A stretch of 64,000 bases of DNA from Candidatus Dechloromonas phosphorivorans (GCA_016721185.1 JADKIP010000012.1:663542-727541), one strand, 5' to 3'. Numbered from the stretch's first letter, positions 25,952 through 34,377 are shown. Notes: generated from the letters alone by a model not told the origin. Translations and numbers: made by a program.

Positions 25952-26539
25952 TCACTTTTTCTTTTGTTTTTCTTGATGATTTCCGCATTTTTTAGTGAAT
26001 TCTAATAAGCTACCAGTAAGCACGCTCTGTATCAATTCTTCTTCATCAAACTGACGCCCAGTAGCTTTGGCATTACTTAGTACTTCAAGCATAGAGGAAA
26101 AAAGAACTGCCTCTGCTAATTCCATTGCTGCCATGCAGTCTCCCGAAGAAATATACTTTTTAAACAGTTTATTAACTGGTTCTTGAGCTTTTATAACTAG
26201 ATCATGTACTACTTTAAATGCGGTGGCATCATCACAGGTTGGCTTAGATGAATTTCTTTTTTGAATTTCCAGTTGCTGCATTTGAAGATCAAGTTGTTTT
26301 TCACGAAATTTCTTTTCATCACTTTCTGCCGCTTCTCTTCTCCATCGATCATCGGTTTCTCTTCTTTTTTGCTCCTCGCGCTCTCTTTGATTTCTTATGT
26401 CCGACATATTTCGCGATTCGCACGCGTTGTAGCCAGTAGTATCATTTTTATTTTTATACTCCCAACAGCTTTCATAACCTATTGCGGATGAACTAGCTAT
26501 TGTCAGTGCGGCAATAAAAGTAAGGCAGATATATTTCAT
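25952..26539 (-). CDS. Exported coiled-coil protein, unknown function (low GC)
   Basis: A 195-residue product with a signal peptide (MKYICLTFIAALTIASSSAIG), then a long charged coiled-coil (about 50-95, rich in Glu, Arg and Lys: NQREREEQKRRETDDRWRREAAE), a helical C-terminal half, and a KKK tail. Four to six Cys in the exported part could form disulfides. No known family recognised. GC content is clearly lower than in the rest of the window, pointing to transfer. It starts 2 nt after the stop of the ISAs1-interrupted small gene, so the two form an operon. Confidence 0.7.
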   Translation of the reverse strand: MKYICLTFIAALTIASSSAIGYESCWEYKNKNDTTGYNACESRNMSDIRNQREREEQKRRETDDRWRREAAESDEKKFREKQLDLQMQQLEIQKRNSSKPTCDDATAFKVVHDLVIKAQEPVNKLFKKYISSGDCMAAMELAEAVLFSSMLEVLSNAKATGRQFDEEELIQSVLTGSLLEFTKKCGNHQEKQKKK

Positions 26540-26718
26540 TCTTATATTTTCCCTTTGGCTATAACGTTTCCAGCAATGTCAGTCTTCCTCCAACCACAGT
26601 CGACTTTCTGTGGTGGGTAAATATTCAAGTGATCCCAAACATGGTGCTTGGCAAAGATGACGCCGTCTGGGGTTACTTCATCGTAAAACTTGTCGTGGTT
26701 CTCCCTACCCCTTGTCTC

Positions 26719-28064
26719 CAGGGTAATTGCACTTAATTGTCATGAACAGGTTTGATACCCAAGATTGCCATTCTGAATGTATCGTCCCACGCTGCGAGCT
26801 TTCGCTTTTTGGCGAGGCTGAGCTTGCCGAGGGCAGTCGTTGCGGTTTCCAATCGCAAGACGTTGAGGACGATCTTTTTCAGGCGGGAGAGATTGTCAGC
26901 CGCAAAGTCTTTGCGCACTGTGGCGGCGTCTTCGCCGAAGTTTACGTCGAGCATCCAGTGCAAGCGATTTTCGATTCCCCAGTGACTGCGAACGGCTTTA
27001 GCAAACGCTTCCGCCGTCATCAGACGGGAAGAGATGTAGTAACGACGCTCCAAATCCGAAGATTTGCCACCGACAACGCGCAAGGATTCGACCGTTGCCA
27101 GCATCTTGCAGTTGGGCCAGCGCACCGTATCCACTTCGCCCGTATTGGCGGCCACCCAAGCACGCTGGACGACCAGGCGGCCATGGGATTTCTCGAGCTG
27201 TTCGAAGCAATGATCGGCATCACGCAGGGCATCACGCAGGGCATCGCGCTGATCCAGCGCAAACCGATCCTGGAGCGTGGTCAGCAACGTCGGCTGGTTG
27301 CCTTTGACCGCCAGCAGGTAATCCGCCTCTTTTGCGACAATCGTTTCGGCGATCTCTGTCTGGCAACCCATCGCATCAATGGTTACCAGGTAGCCCTTGA
27401 TCAACAGGGCGTTCAACAATTCGGGGATCGCCGTGATTTCGTTACTCTTCCGAGCCACCTTCTCTTGACCCAGAACGATGCCTAGGTCGGTGGCAAAGGC
27501 GCTGACCAGGTGAATCGGTCGCGCCTTACCATCGCCCGAGCCTCGCACGGTCTTGCCATCCACCGCCAGGGTGCCACCTACCGCAGTGACGAGGCCGGAT
27601 ACCCAACGCCGAAAGGCATCTTCGAAAGTCTTGGGGTTCAGGATACGAAACACCCGATTGAAGGTGTCATGCGAAGGAATGCCATTCGCCAACGTCAGGA
27701 AGCGCTTCAGCCAGGCCTCTTTCTGCGTCGCCCAGAAGGCCACATCTTCAAACGTGTCGACGTCCGAGAGCGTGGCGCAGATGGCGATCACCAGCATCTC
27801 CTGGAGATCATGCCGATGCGCATAGCCCGTCCGTCTCGGGTCGGCAATTTCGTCCAGATAGCGCATCAACGGCATCGGCGCACTCGCTTCCATTCTCGTC
27901 GTCCAAAAGACGAGAGTAGACACGTTTCTGAAGTGGTTTACAAGATGGATGCATAAGTGACTGACTGTGAACGATTTTCTTGGGTGGTGAACTTCAATGG
28001 CATATCAAATTGTGCCGAAATTGCTTCAAGCGCGAACAAATGACATTTAAGTGCAATCACCCTG
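26719..28064 (-). mobile_element. ISAs1-family insertion sequence (intact)
   Basis: A 1346-bp element. The ends are inverted repeats starting CAGGGT(A/G)ATTGCACTTAA. A perfect 10-bp target duplication CCCTTGTCTC is at 26709-26718 and 28065-28074. Removal of element plus one duplicate restores an open frame, which confirms the boundaries independently. It is the only IS in the island with an uninterrupted transposase. Confidence 0.95.
26733..27893 (-). CDS. ISAs1-family transposase
   Basis: 386 residues from ATG 27893 (MEASAPMPLMRYLDEIADPRR); a GTG at 27923 would add ten residues. Family blocks: LVIAICATLSDVDTFEDVAFWA, AVDGKTVRGS (first Asp), VTIDAMGCQ (second Asp), ADYLLAVKGNQPTL and SHWGIENRLHWMLDVNFGED (Glu). 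The protein is complete and could be active. It contains an unusual tandem repeat of 12 bp (27217-27240) giving RDALRDALRDA, which may be a recent slippage duplication. Confidence 0.92.
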   Translation of the reverse strand: MEASAPMPLMRYLDEIADPRRTGYAHRHDLQEMLVIAICATLSDVDTFEDVAFWATQKEAWLKRFLTLANGIPSHDTFNRVFRILNPKTFEDAFRRWVSGLVTAVGGTLAVDGKTVRGSGDGKARPIHLVSAFATDLGIVLGQEKVARKSNEITAIPELLNALLIKGYLVTIDAMGCQTEIAETIVAKEADYLLAVKGNQPTLLTTLQDRFALDQRDALRDALRDADHCFEQLEKSHGRLVVQRAWVAANTGEVDTVRWPNCKMLATVESLRVVGGKSSDLERRYYISSRLMTAEAFAKAVRSHWGIENRLHWMLDVNFGEDAATVRKDFAADNLSRLKKIVLNVLRLETATTALGKLSLAKKRKLAAWDDTFRMAILGIKPVHDN

Positions 28065-28215
28065 CCCTTGTCTCGTACTTTTTGGAGTCGGTGAGAACGA
28101 GATGATTTCCTGCCTCAACAGGGAGGAAGGACGTTTCAATTTGTTTACTCATAAATTTCTCCCGCTGATTGATGGTGAAGCCAGCCCTAACGTCTGTGAA
28201 AATGGGGCCAGACTC

Positions 28216-29724
28216 GAATGGCACTTACTTAAGCTTTTTGGGATGCCCATTTTTTCGGACATTCTCGCGCGCGACAGATCGAGGTTGGGTGAGTAATGGG
28301 TAGGCCTTCTGTCGCCGTTTGATGGCACGAGGTTCGATGCGCCCGGGGCGGTTGCCCACGGTTTGCTGCGCGATGAGAACGAAGATCTCGTTGGGGTGGG
28401 CGATGTTGCCGTGATAAGCGTGAGGCGCCCAGGCGAGCCAAATTTGCACCGTATGCTTGAAGCTTAACTGACGGGGCAAGCAACCGCTGAGCAGTGCCGC
28501 GTGAGCCATCATCAAGCGAATCAAATTGTAAGCGAGCAGATAGACCCATATTTCCTTCTCGGCCATGGCAGGAGTTTGGCAACTTAGCTGCTCCATACCC
28601 AAGGAGGTCTTGATGTTGCGCAGATCAAGTTCAACATGCCAGCGATCCCGATACAGCCGTTTGATCGCCTCCTTGGTTGTTTGCTTTGGACACAGCAAGG
28701 TCGTGACCAGCGTTTTGCCACCCGCGCGAAGTTCGCGAACCGTCATACGCGCTGGCGCGTGCGCGTAATCCTCCTGCGACATCCAGTCTGGCTTGATGGT
28801 TGGTTTGGACAAAACCAGCAGGTGGTCACGCTCCCCCAGGCGCTCGCCAAGGCCAAAATCGGTGGTGCGTTGGCGTGAGCCGTGCTGCTCAAAGACCGCA
28901 TCAACACCGCGCTCAACCAGCGCACACAGCAGGAAGTAGGTGGCATAGAACGCATCGCCCAATAGCACATCGCCACGCACCAAGGTGTTGAGCTGGCGGC
29001 GCAGCAAGGACTGCTCATCACTCCCTTTACCGCGACAGGCGCTGATCGCGGCATCAAGCACGGCACCGCTGCCCAGGCAGATCAGCCCCACGATCCGGCA
29101 TTGCGGGAATCCCAATCCAGGCTTCTGGCTGCCCGGTTGCGGGAAGTCCGCTTGATTGGCCGTCGTATCGGGCATGATGATTGTGGCCCCATCGACCAAT
29201 CGTCCGGGACGACCTCGCCAGTGCCATGCCGCTGGGGCGTGGGCCGCCAGCCATTGCCCTGTGTGACGGACCAAAGTGCTGACCATCAGCGTCGGCACGC
29301 GTTGGCGAGCGCGACAATAGGCGCCGGTATGGGTGCTGCAGGGGTAAGCCCAGTGACCAGGTGTTTGATCGCCCTTTCATTGACGGCTCGCTGGCAGGAG
29401 CGATCGGTACTGAGGGCTTGTGCTAAAAACATCGAGGGTGTCTCCGTCGGCGGAAACACCCTCTCTCGGTGTGGTGGCAAGGCCAATTCCACGACGTCAA
29501 ACAATTCCGGCCCCGTCAATAGGTTGAAAAACGCATGCGCATCAGCGCTGCCTGCTTGCGCCGAAATCGCGTTGCATTGTCGGGCGGTCGCTTTGTGGAT
29601 AGCATGCATTTGGGCTGATTCCTCGTGTGATGGTTGGGTGTTTGGCGACTCCAACTTATCACGCGTCGATTCAGCCTGCTTTGTCAATTACATCAGTGGG
29701 TTGAGGCTTAAGTAAGTGCCATTC
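28216..29724 (-). mobile_element. IS4-family insertion sequence, copy 2 (inverted relative to copy 1)
   Basis: A 1509-bp element with the same GAATGGCACTTACTTAAG inverted ends as copy 1. The flanking 11-mers are GGGCCAGACTC (28205-28215) and GGGTCAGACTC (29725-29735): the expected size and spacing but with one mismatch. The target is again a REP-like half-palindrome; the rest of that palindrome (CGAGTCTGG) lies at 29753-29761. Confidence 0.9.
28225..29609 (-). pseudogene. IS4-type transposase, copy 2 (single frameshift)
   Basis: Start ATG 29609, stop at 28225. One C is missing from the run near 29341-29344 relative to copy 1, so the N-terminal about 108 residues (MHAIHKATARQCN... KHLVTGLTP) are separated from an otherwise intact 357-residue remainder carrying DGATIIMPDT, LLGDAFYATYF and YRDRWHVELDLRNIK. 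Combining the good stretches of both copies gives a full transposase of about 460 residues. Confidence 0.85.
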
Positions 29725-29775
29725 GGGTCAGACTCGACATAGGCATTGTTATGCCGAGTCTGGCACTGATTGTTA
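29725..29775. repeat. REP-like palindrome downstream of vapC
   Basis: GGGTCAGACTCGACATAGGC... mirrored by GCCGAGTCTGGCACTG gives a stem of about 8-9 bp around CATTGTTAT. It is part of the same family as the hairpins at 19446 and 22377 and is the target of IS4 copy 2. It can also act as a transcription stop for the vapBC-like operon that ends at 29786. Confidence 0.6.
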
Positions 29776-29785
29776 AGAATCATCT

Positions 29786-30187
29786 TTAAAGAATTGTGAT
29801 GCCTGCTGCCCTTGAAGCCTCTCGCAATTTGCCATCCTGGCAGGCAATCGGCAGGCCGTGACGCATGGCCAGTTCGAGATAGGCGGCATCGTAGCTGCTC
29901 AGGTTGTAGCGCACTGCGAGTTCAAGTAATTGCCTTGGCCCGGGCGTGGCATGGTCAATCTCGATAGGTAGGGCGCAAATGTTATCCACGATCTGCCGGG
30001 CGGTATCAATGGCCAGCTTGCCCCGCGTACAGGCCGTTTTCAGTACATTGGCAAATTCCAGTTCCCAAAGGGCTGGAACAATGGCGCGGTCTGTTTCGAG
30101 TTTGGCCGCTATGCTTTCGCTGTAGTCGGTGGCCTGATCTTCGATATACCAGCCGGTGACCACCGAGTTATCCAGTACGAACGGCAT
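29786..30187 (-). CDS. vapC: PIN-domain toxin, VapC-like
   Basis: A 133-residue PIN-domain ribonuclease. The acidic metal-binding residues are in place: Asp6 (MPFVLDNSVV), Glu in ALWELEFANVL (about 43), Asp in LSSYDAAYLELA (about 99) and Asp in IACQDGKLREA (about 117). Its start codon overlaps the antitoxin stop (TGATG). It should cleave tRNA or mRNA when freed from its antitoxin; the target is not known. Confidence 0.9.
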   Translation of the reverse strand: MPFVLDNSVVTGWYIEDQATDYSESIAAKLETDRAIVPALWELEFANVLKTACTRGKLAIDTARQIVDNICALPIEIDHATPGPRQLLELAVRYNLSSYDAAYLELAMRHGLPIACQDGKLREASRAAGITIL

Positions 30188-30441
30188 CAGTCGCGCCCGT
30201 CTTCAATGGCTTCGGCAAGCGAGGTGCCCAAGGTATTGCCCTGGCGCAGATTGCGCAGGTGAGCCATGGCGCCGGCAACGCGTTCCCGCTGGCCTGGTTC
30301 GCCTTGGCTGGAAGTGTTGATAGAGACGATTCGAGCAACCGGGCTGCCGTGCCGGGTGATGGTGATTTCTTCGCCCTGCTCCACTGCATTCAGCAGCTCG
30401 GAAAGCCGATTTTTGGCCTCAAAGATAGCAACGGTTCGCAT
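30187..30441 (-). CDS. vapB: Phd/YefM-type antitoxin paired with VapC
   Basis: An 84-residue antitoxin: MRTVAIFEAKNRLSELLNAVEQGEEITITRHGSPVARIV is the Phd DNA-binding domain, and the C-terminal half would wrap the PIN toxin. ATG 30441 is preceded by TTGAGG at a proper distance; the upstream TTG at 30453 is a less likely start. It overlaps the toxin gene by one base, so the pair is translated together and probably self-repressed. Confidence 0.88.
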   Translation of the reverse strand: MRTVAIFEAKNRLSELLNAVEQGEEITITRHGSPVARIVSINTSSQGEPGQRERVAGAMAHLRNLRQGNTLGTSLAEAIEDGRD

Positions 30442-30491
30442 GAGATACCTCAAAATTATGGATAGCTAGATTATAGATACCTTAGTCTATT

Positions 30492-30690
30492 GAGTGGTTC
30501 CCTGTGACCGTTTTGAACAGCTCGCAAAATAATCGGGGATCACGGTTCGATTCATTTTTCGCTGCCCATTGGCAAAGATGTAACAAACCTTATCCGGTTT
30601 GCGGTATCTGCCGATGACGTATGCAACTCACCGCAAAGAGTCAAGCCAAGCACCCGGCAGGTTAAAATGCCTCTCCATTCCCCGCCCAAG
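30492..30690. repeat. 199-bp duplicated block, copy 2
   Basis: It matches 22184-22382 in the same orientation, without gaps and at roughly 85% identity. It fills the space between the vapB promoter region and the NodJ-type permease and ends 16 nt before the permease start codon, so it may carry that gene's promoter and ribosome site or have displaced them. Apart from this repeat I see nothing else in 30454-30706. Confidence 0.75.
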
Positions 30691-30706
30691 GCTCACCCCA
30701 ACCGCC

Positions 30707-31477
30707 ATGTCTTCCTCCGTTTTCCCTATTGGCTGGCTCCCCGTCTGGCGGCGCAATTTTCTGGTCTGGAAGAAGCTGGCCTTGCCGTCGATTCTCGGCA
30801 ATCTGGCTGATCCGCTGATTTACATGCTCGGCCTCGGTTACGGTCTGGGGGCGATGTTGCCGACCGTTGAAGGCCAGCCTTACATCAACTTTCTTGCGGC
30901 CGGCACCGTGTGCGCTTCGACGATGAACGCGGCGACTTTCGAGGCGCTTTACTCGGCTTTTTCGCGGATGCATGTGCAGAAAACCTGGGATGCGATTCTC
31001 AATACGCCGCTCGGGCTGGCCGATGTGGTGGCCGGGGAGTTGTTCTGGGCGGCGACCAAGTCGCTGTTTTCCGGGGCGGCCATTCTGCTGGTGATTGCCG
31101 TGCTCGGCCTGACGCACGGCCCGATGCTGCTCTGGGCGCTGCCGGCCATCGTCCTTACTGGTCTGGCCTTCGCCGGGCTGGGGTTGATCTGGAATGCGCT
31201 GGCGCCGTCCTACGATTTCTTCATGTATTACTTCACGCTATTCATCACGCCGATGACGCTGATTTCCGGGGTGTTTTTCCCGACCGATCAGTTGCCCGGC
31301 TGGCTGGCGGCGATCGGTGGTTGGTTGCCGCTGGCCCAGGGCGTGGCGCTGATTCGGCCTTTGCTGGCCGGGCAGGTGCCGGAAAATGCGCTGATCCATA
31401 TCATGGCGCTGCTCGTCACCGCCGGCGTAGCCTTTGCCATTGCCTTGCAACTGACTCGCCGCCGCCTGCTCAAATAG
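30707..31477 (+). CDS. ABC-2 type permease, NodJ family
   Basis: A 256-residue inner-membrane protein with six hydrophobic segments and the ABC-2 pattern of NodJ exporters (LPSILGNLADPLIYMLGLGYGLG, QPYINFLAAGTVCASTMNAATFE, and a C-terminal FFPTDQLPGWLAAIGGWLPLAQGVALIRPLLAG). It should work with a NodI-type ATPase. The only such ATPase here is at 10554-11546. ATG 30707 is chosen; the frame is open further upstream but that is the repeated block. It leads an operon with cutA and dsbD. Confidence 0.88.
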   Translation: MSSSVFPIGWLPVWRRNFLVWKKLALPSILGNLADPLIYMLGLGYGLGAMLPTVEGQPYINFLAAGTVCASTMNAATFEALYSAFSRMHVQKTWDAILNTPLGLADVVAGELFWAATKSLFSGAAILLVIAVLGLTHGPMLLWALPAIVLTGLAFAGLGLIWNALAPSYDFFMYYFTLFITPMTLISGVFFPTDQLPGWLAAIGGWLPLAQGVALIRPLLAGQVPENALIHIMALLVTAGVAFAIALQLTRRRLLK

Positions 31478-31486
31478 GATTCGCCG

Positions 31487-31804
31487 ATGGAAACCTTGCT
31501 CGTTCTGACCAATTGCCCCGACGAAGAAACGGCCAACAGCATTGCGCTGGCCGTGGTCGAGGCCAAGGTGGCGGCCTGCGTCAATATTCTGCCGCGCGTC
31601 CAGTCGATTTATCGCTGGCAGGGTGTGGTCGAATCGGCCACCGAAATTCCCCTTTTTATCAAGTCGACCGCAGCAAACTACCCGGCGCTGGAAAAACTGA
31701 TCGCCGGGCTGCATCCCTACGAAACGCCCGAAATTATCGCCCTGCCGATCTCGCAGGGTTTGCCGGCTTACCTGAACTGGGTGGCGGCGGAAACACTCAA
31801 ATGA
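31487..31804 (+). CDS. cutA: Divalent-cation tolerance protein CutA
   Basis: A 105-residue trimeric PII-like protein. VLTNCPDEETANSIALAVVEAKVAACVNILPRVQSIYRWQG is the CutA signature region, with the conserved Cys in AACVNI. CutA was linked to copper tolerance and in E. coli lies next to dsbD; the same neighbour occurs here. Its stop overlaps the dsbD start by 4 nt. Confidence 0.94.
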   Translation: METLLVLTNCPDEETANSIALAVVEAKVAACVNILPRVQSIYRWQGVVESATEIPLFIKSTAANYPALEKLIAGLHPYETPEIIALPISQGLPAYLNWVAAETLK

Positions 31805-33567
31805 CCATGCGCCTATTCCTCTTCCTCTTTTCCTTCTTCGTCCCGCTGGCTCACGCGCAGGAGTTTCTCGATCCGGCAGTTGCCTTCAAACCCTCGGTCA
31901 AGGCGCTGGATGGCCAGACGATTGAACTCAGCTACGAGATCGCCAAGGGCTATTACCTCTACCGCAACGCCTTCCGCGTCGTGGTCGATGGCGAGGGCAC
32001 GACGCTGGGCGCGCTGCAGATTCCCAAGGGCAAGGAAAAGGACGACGAGAATTTCGGCAAGGTCGAGGTCTATTACAAGAGCGTCGCCATTCGCGTGCCG
32101 GTCGAGCGCAATGTCTCGGGCGTGCTGCCGCTCAAGCTGAAAGTCACCTCGCAGGGCTGTGCCGATGCTGGCGTTTGTTATCCGCCGCAGACGCAGGCGG
32201 TCAGTCTGGAGCTGCCCGATCCGGCCAGTACGCCGTCGATCAATGCCGCACCGGCGGCGGGCGAGGGCGACGAAAGCGGCCGCATTGCCGCGGCGCTGAA
32301 AGATGCCGGTTTCTGGGCCAATCTCGCCTTTTTCTTCCTCGCTGGGCTGGGTTTGTCGCTGACACCCTGCGTCTTCCCGATGATTCCCATTCTTTCCGGG
32401 ATCATCGCCGGGCAGGGCCACAAAGTGACGCGCGGCCGGGGTTTTGCGCTATCGCTGACTTACGTGCTGGGCATGGCGGTGACCTACTCGGCCGCCGGGA
32501 TCGCCGCCGGAATGACTGGCACGCTGCTCGCTGCCGCGCTGCAAAGCCCGTGGGTGCTCGGTGGTTTTGCGCTGGTTTTCGTCGTGCTTTCCTTCTCGAT
32601 GTTCGGTTTTTATGAATTGCAGTTGCCCAGCTCGCTGCAAAGCAAGTTGTCCGATGAAGCCGGGCACCTGCAGGGCGGGCGCGGCGTCGGCGTTTTCCTG
32701 ATGGGTGCCTTGTCGGCGCTGATCGTCGGCCCCTGCGTTGCCGCACCGCTGGCCGGCGCGCTGCTCTACATCGGCCAGACCGGCGATGCCGTCTTCGGCG
32801 GCGCGGCCTTGTTCGTCATGGCGCTCGGCATGGGCGTGCCGCTGATCATCGTCGGCCTCTCCGCTGGCACGCTGTTGCCCAAGGCCGGCGCGTGGATGGA
32901 AGCGGTCAAGAAGGCGTTCGGCGTGCTGCTGCTGGCCACCGCCGTCTGGCTGATCTCGCCGGTCATCCCCGCCGTGGCGCAAATGCTCGCCTGGGCGGCG
33001 TTGCTGATCATTCCGGCAATTTATCTGCACGCGCTCGACCCCTTGCCGCCGCACGCCAAGGGCTGGCAGCGTTTCTGGAAAGGCATCGGCATCGTCATGT
33101 TGCTGACCGGCGCGGCGCTGTTGATCGGCGCTTTGGCCGGTGGGCGCGACCCGCTGCAACCGCTGGCTGGTTTGCGTGGCCAGGCAATGGCGGCCGAGAG
33201 CAAAAAGCTGCCCTTTGAACCGGTGGCTTCGGTCGCCGAGCTGGATAGCAAGGTGTTGGCCGCCGGCCAGCCGGTGATGCTCGATTTTTATGCCGACTGG
33301 TGTGTTTCGTGCAAGGAAATGGAGCGTTTTACCTTCGCCGACCCCGCAGTGCAGGCCAAACTGGCCGGTTTCAAGCTGTTGAAGGCTGATGTCACTGCTA
33401 ATTCCGCCGATGACAAGGCTTTGCTCGCCCGTTTCGGGCTATTTGGCCCGCCGGGGATCCTGTTTTTCGATAAATCCGGCAAGGAAATCAAGACGGTGCG
33501 CGTCGTTGGTTTTCAGGATGCGGCGACCTTCATGCAGGCGCTGAATCGGGCTGAGGCGGCCGGCTGA
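31801..33567 (+). CDS. dsbD: Thiol:disulfide interchange protein DsbD
   Basis: A 588-residue three-domain protein that moves electrons from cytoplasmic thioredoxin to periplasmic DsbC, DsbG and CcmG. Signal peptide MTMRLFLFLFSFFVPLAHA; alpha domain with Cys pair GCADAGVC; an eight-helix beta domain with the two conserved Cys in SLTPCVFPMIP and VGPCVAAPLAGAL; a C-terminal thioredoxin domain with WCVSC. The start ATG 31801 (or 31807) overlaps the cutA stop. The frame is open far upstream, but only because of GC-rich antisense composition. Confidence 0.94.
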   Translation: MTMRLFLFLFSFFVPLAHAQEFLDPAVAFKPSVKALDGQTIELSYEIAKGYYLYRNAFRVVVDGEGTTLGALQIPKGKEKDDENFGKVEVYYKSVAIRVPVERNVSGVLPLKLKVTSQGCADAGVCYPPQTQAVSLELPDPASTPSINAAPAAGEGDESGRIAAALKDAGFWANLAFFFLAGLGLSLTPCVFPMIPILSGIIAGQGHKVTRGRGFALSLTYVLGMAVTYSAAGIAAGMTGTLLAAALQSPWVLGGFALVFVVLSFSMFGFYELQLPSSLQSKLSDEAGHLQGGRGVGVFLMGALSALIVGPCVAAPLAGALLYIGQTGDAVFGGAALFVMALGMGVPLIIVGLSAGTLLPKAGAWMEAVKKAFGVLLLATAVWLISPVIPAVAQMLAWAALLIIPAIYLHALDPLPPHAKGWQRFWKGIGIVMLLTGAALLIGALAGGRDPLQPLAGLRGQAMAAESKKLPFEPVASVAELDSKVLAAGQPVMLDFYADWCVSCKEMERFTFADPAVQAKLAGFKLLKADVTANSADDKALLARFGLFGPPGILFFDKSGKEIKTVRVVGFQDAATFMQALNRAEAAG

Positions 33568-33618
33568 ATTGTCATTCCCTCCGGTGCGTTGGTTGACTGA
33601 CAAGCCCGCGTCAATACC

Positions 33619-34377
33619 TCAGTGCTTTTTCCCAAGCCCCAGATACGCTTCGATCACCCGCGGATCAGCCGCCAGTTCCTGACTCGGCCCGGCCAGCGAG
33701 ACTTCGCCGGTTTCCAGCACATAGCCGTAATCGGCAATCTGCAAGGCGGCGCGGGCGTTTTGTTCGACGAGCAGGATGGCGACGCCGGTCTGTTTCAGCT
33801 CGGCGATGATGCGGAAAATTTCCTTGATGATCAGCGGCGCCAGACCGAGGCTGGGTTCGTCGAGCATCAGTAGTTTGGGCTTGGCCATCAGCGCCCGGCC
33901 CATCGCCAGCATCTGGCGTTCGCCGCCGGAAAGCGTGCCGGCGAGCTGGCTGCGTCGTTCTTCCAGGCGCGGGAATAGCTCGAAAACCTCGTCCATCGTT
34001 TCCATCTGGTCGCGGTGGCCGGTGCGGTAGCGGTCGAAGGCGCCGAGGATCAGGTTGTCCTCAACGCTCATTTCAGCGAACAGCTCGCGCTTTTCCGGCA
34101 CCAGCGTCATGCCCTGGCGGACCAGGGCTTCCACTTCATCGGCGTGACGGCGCGGGTGGCCCATGTAAATAATGTCGCCGGTGGCCGGCAGCAGGCCGAT
34201 CAGCGCCGCGAGCAAGGTCGTTTTGCCGGCGCCGTTGGGGCCGATGACGGTGACGATCTGGCCGCGGCGAATGCACAGGTCGACGCCGTGCAGCGCCTCG
34301 ACCTTGCCGTAGGCAACGCGCAGACCCCTGACGTCGAGAATGACTTCGTTATCGTGCAGATGCGGATGTTTGCTCAT
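33619..34377 (-). CDS. livF: Branched-chain amino acid-type ABC transporter, LivF ATPase
   Basis: A 252-residue ATPase with Walker A GPNGAGKT, signature LSGGERQML and Walker B LLMLDEPSLGLAP, the LivF pattern. It pairs with the ATPase half of the fused LivM-LivG protein on HAAT-family importers for branched-chain amino acids, amides, urea or aromatic acids. It is the last gene of the five-gene liv operon and begins 3 nt after the fused gene. Confidence 0.93.
   Translation of the reverse strand: MSKHPHLHDNEVILDVRGLRVAYGKVEALHGVDLCIRRGQIVTVIGPNGAGKTTLLAALIGLLPATGDIIYMGHPRRHADEVEALVRQGMTLVPEKRELFAEMSVEDNLILGAFDRYRTGHRDQMETMDEVFELFPRLEERRSQLAGTLSGGERQMLAMGRALMAKPKLLMLDEPSLGLAPLIIKEIFRIIAELKQTGVAILLVEQNARAALQIADYGYVLETGEVSLAGPSQELAADPRVIEAYLGLGKKH

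Larger units (their letters stand above)
26542..28152 (-). pseudogene. 84-residue unknown protein gene split by an ISAs1-type element
   Basis: When the insertion (26719-28064) and one copy of its 10-bp duplication are removed, the pieces 28152-28065 and 26718-26542 join into one exact frame of 84 codons plus TAA: MSKQIETSFLPVEAGNHLVL... ending GWRKTDIAGNVIAKGKI. GGGAG stands before the ATG at 28152. It looks like a small soluble protein; no family recognised. It is the first gene of the low-GC pair, whose second gene is the exported coiled-coil protein. Confidence 0.8.

Noticed and set aside
27217..27250. 12-bp tandem repeat in the ISAs1 transposase as a functional element
   Set aside because: Just over two units in frame (RDALRDALRDA); simplest explanation is replication slippage within the gene.
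24399..29735. Composite transposon formed by the two IS4 copies
   Set aside because: Each copy has its own target duplication at its own ends (one perfect, one with a single mismatch), and there is no shared duplication at the outer ends, so independent insertions are more likely.
19446..29775. CRISPR-like array made of the GGGNCAGAC repeats
   Set aside because: The copies are palindromic, unequally spaced by hundreds to thousands of bases and lack regular spacers or cas genes.
30910..31800. Upstream extension of the dsbD frame by nearly 300 codons
   Set aside because: The frame is open by composition only. It crosses the NodJ-type permease and cutA, and the dsbD signal peptide begins at 31801.
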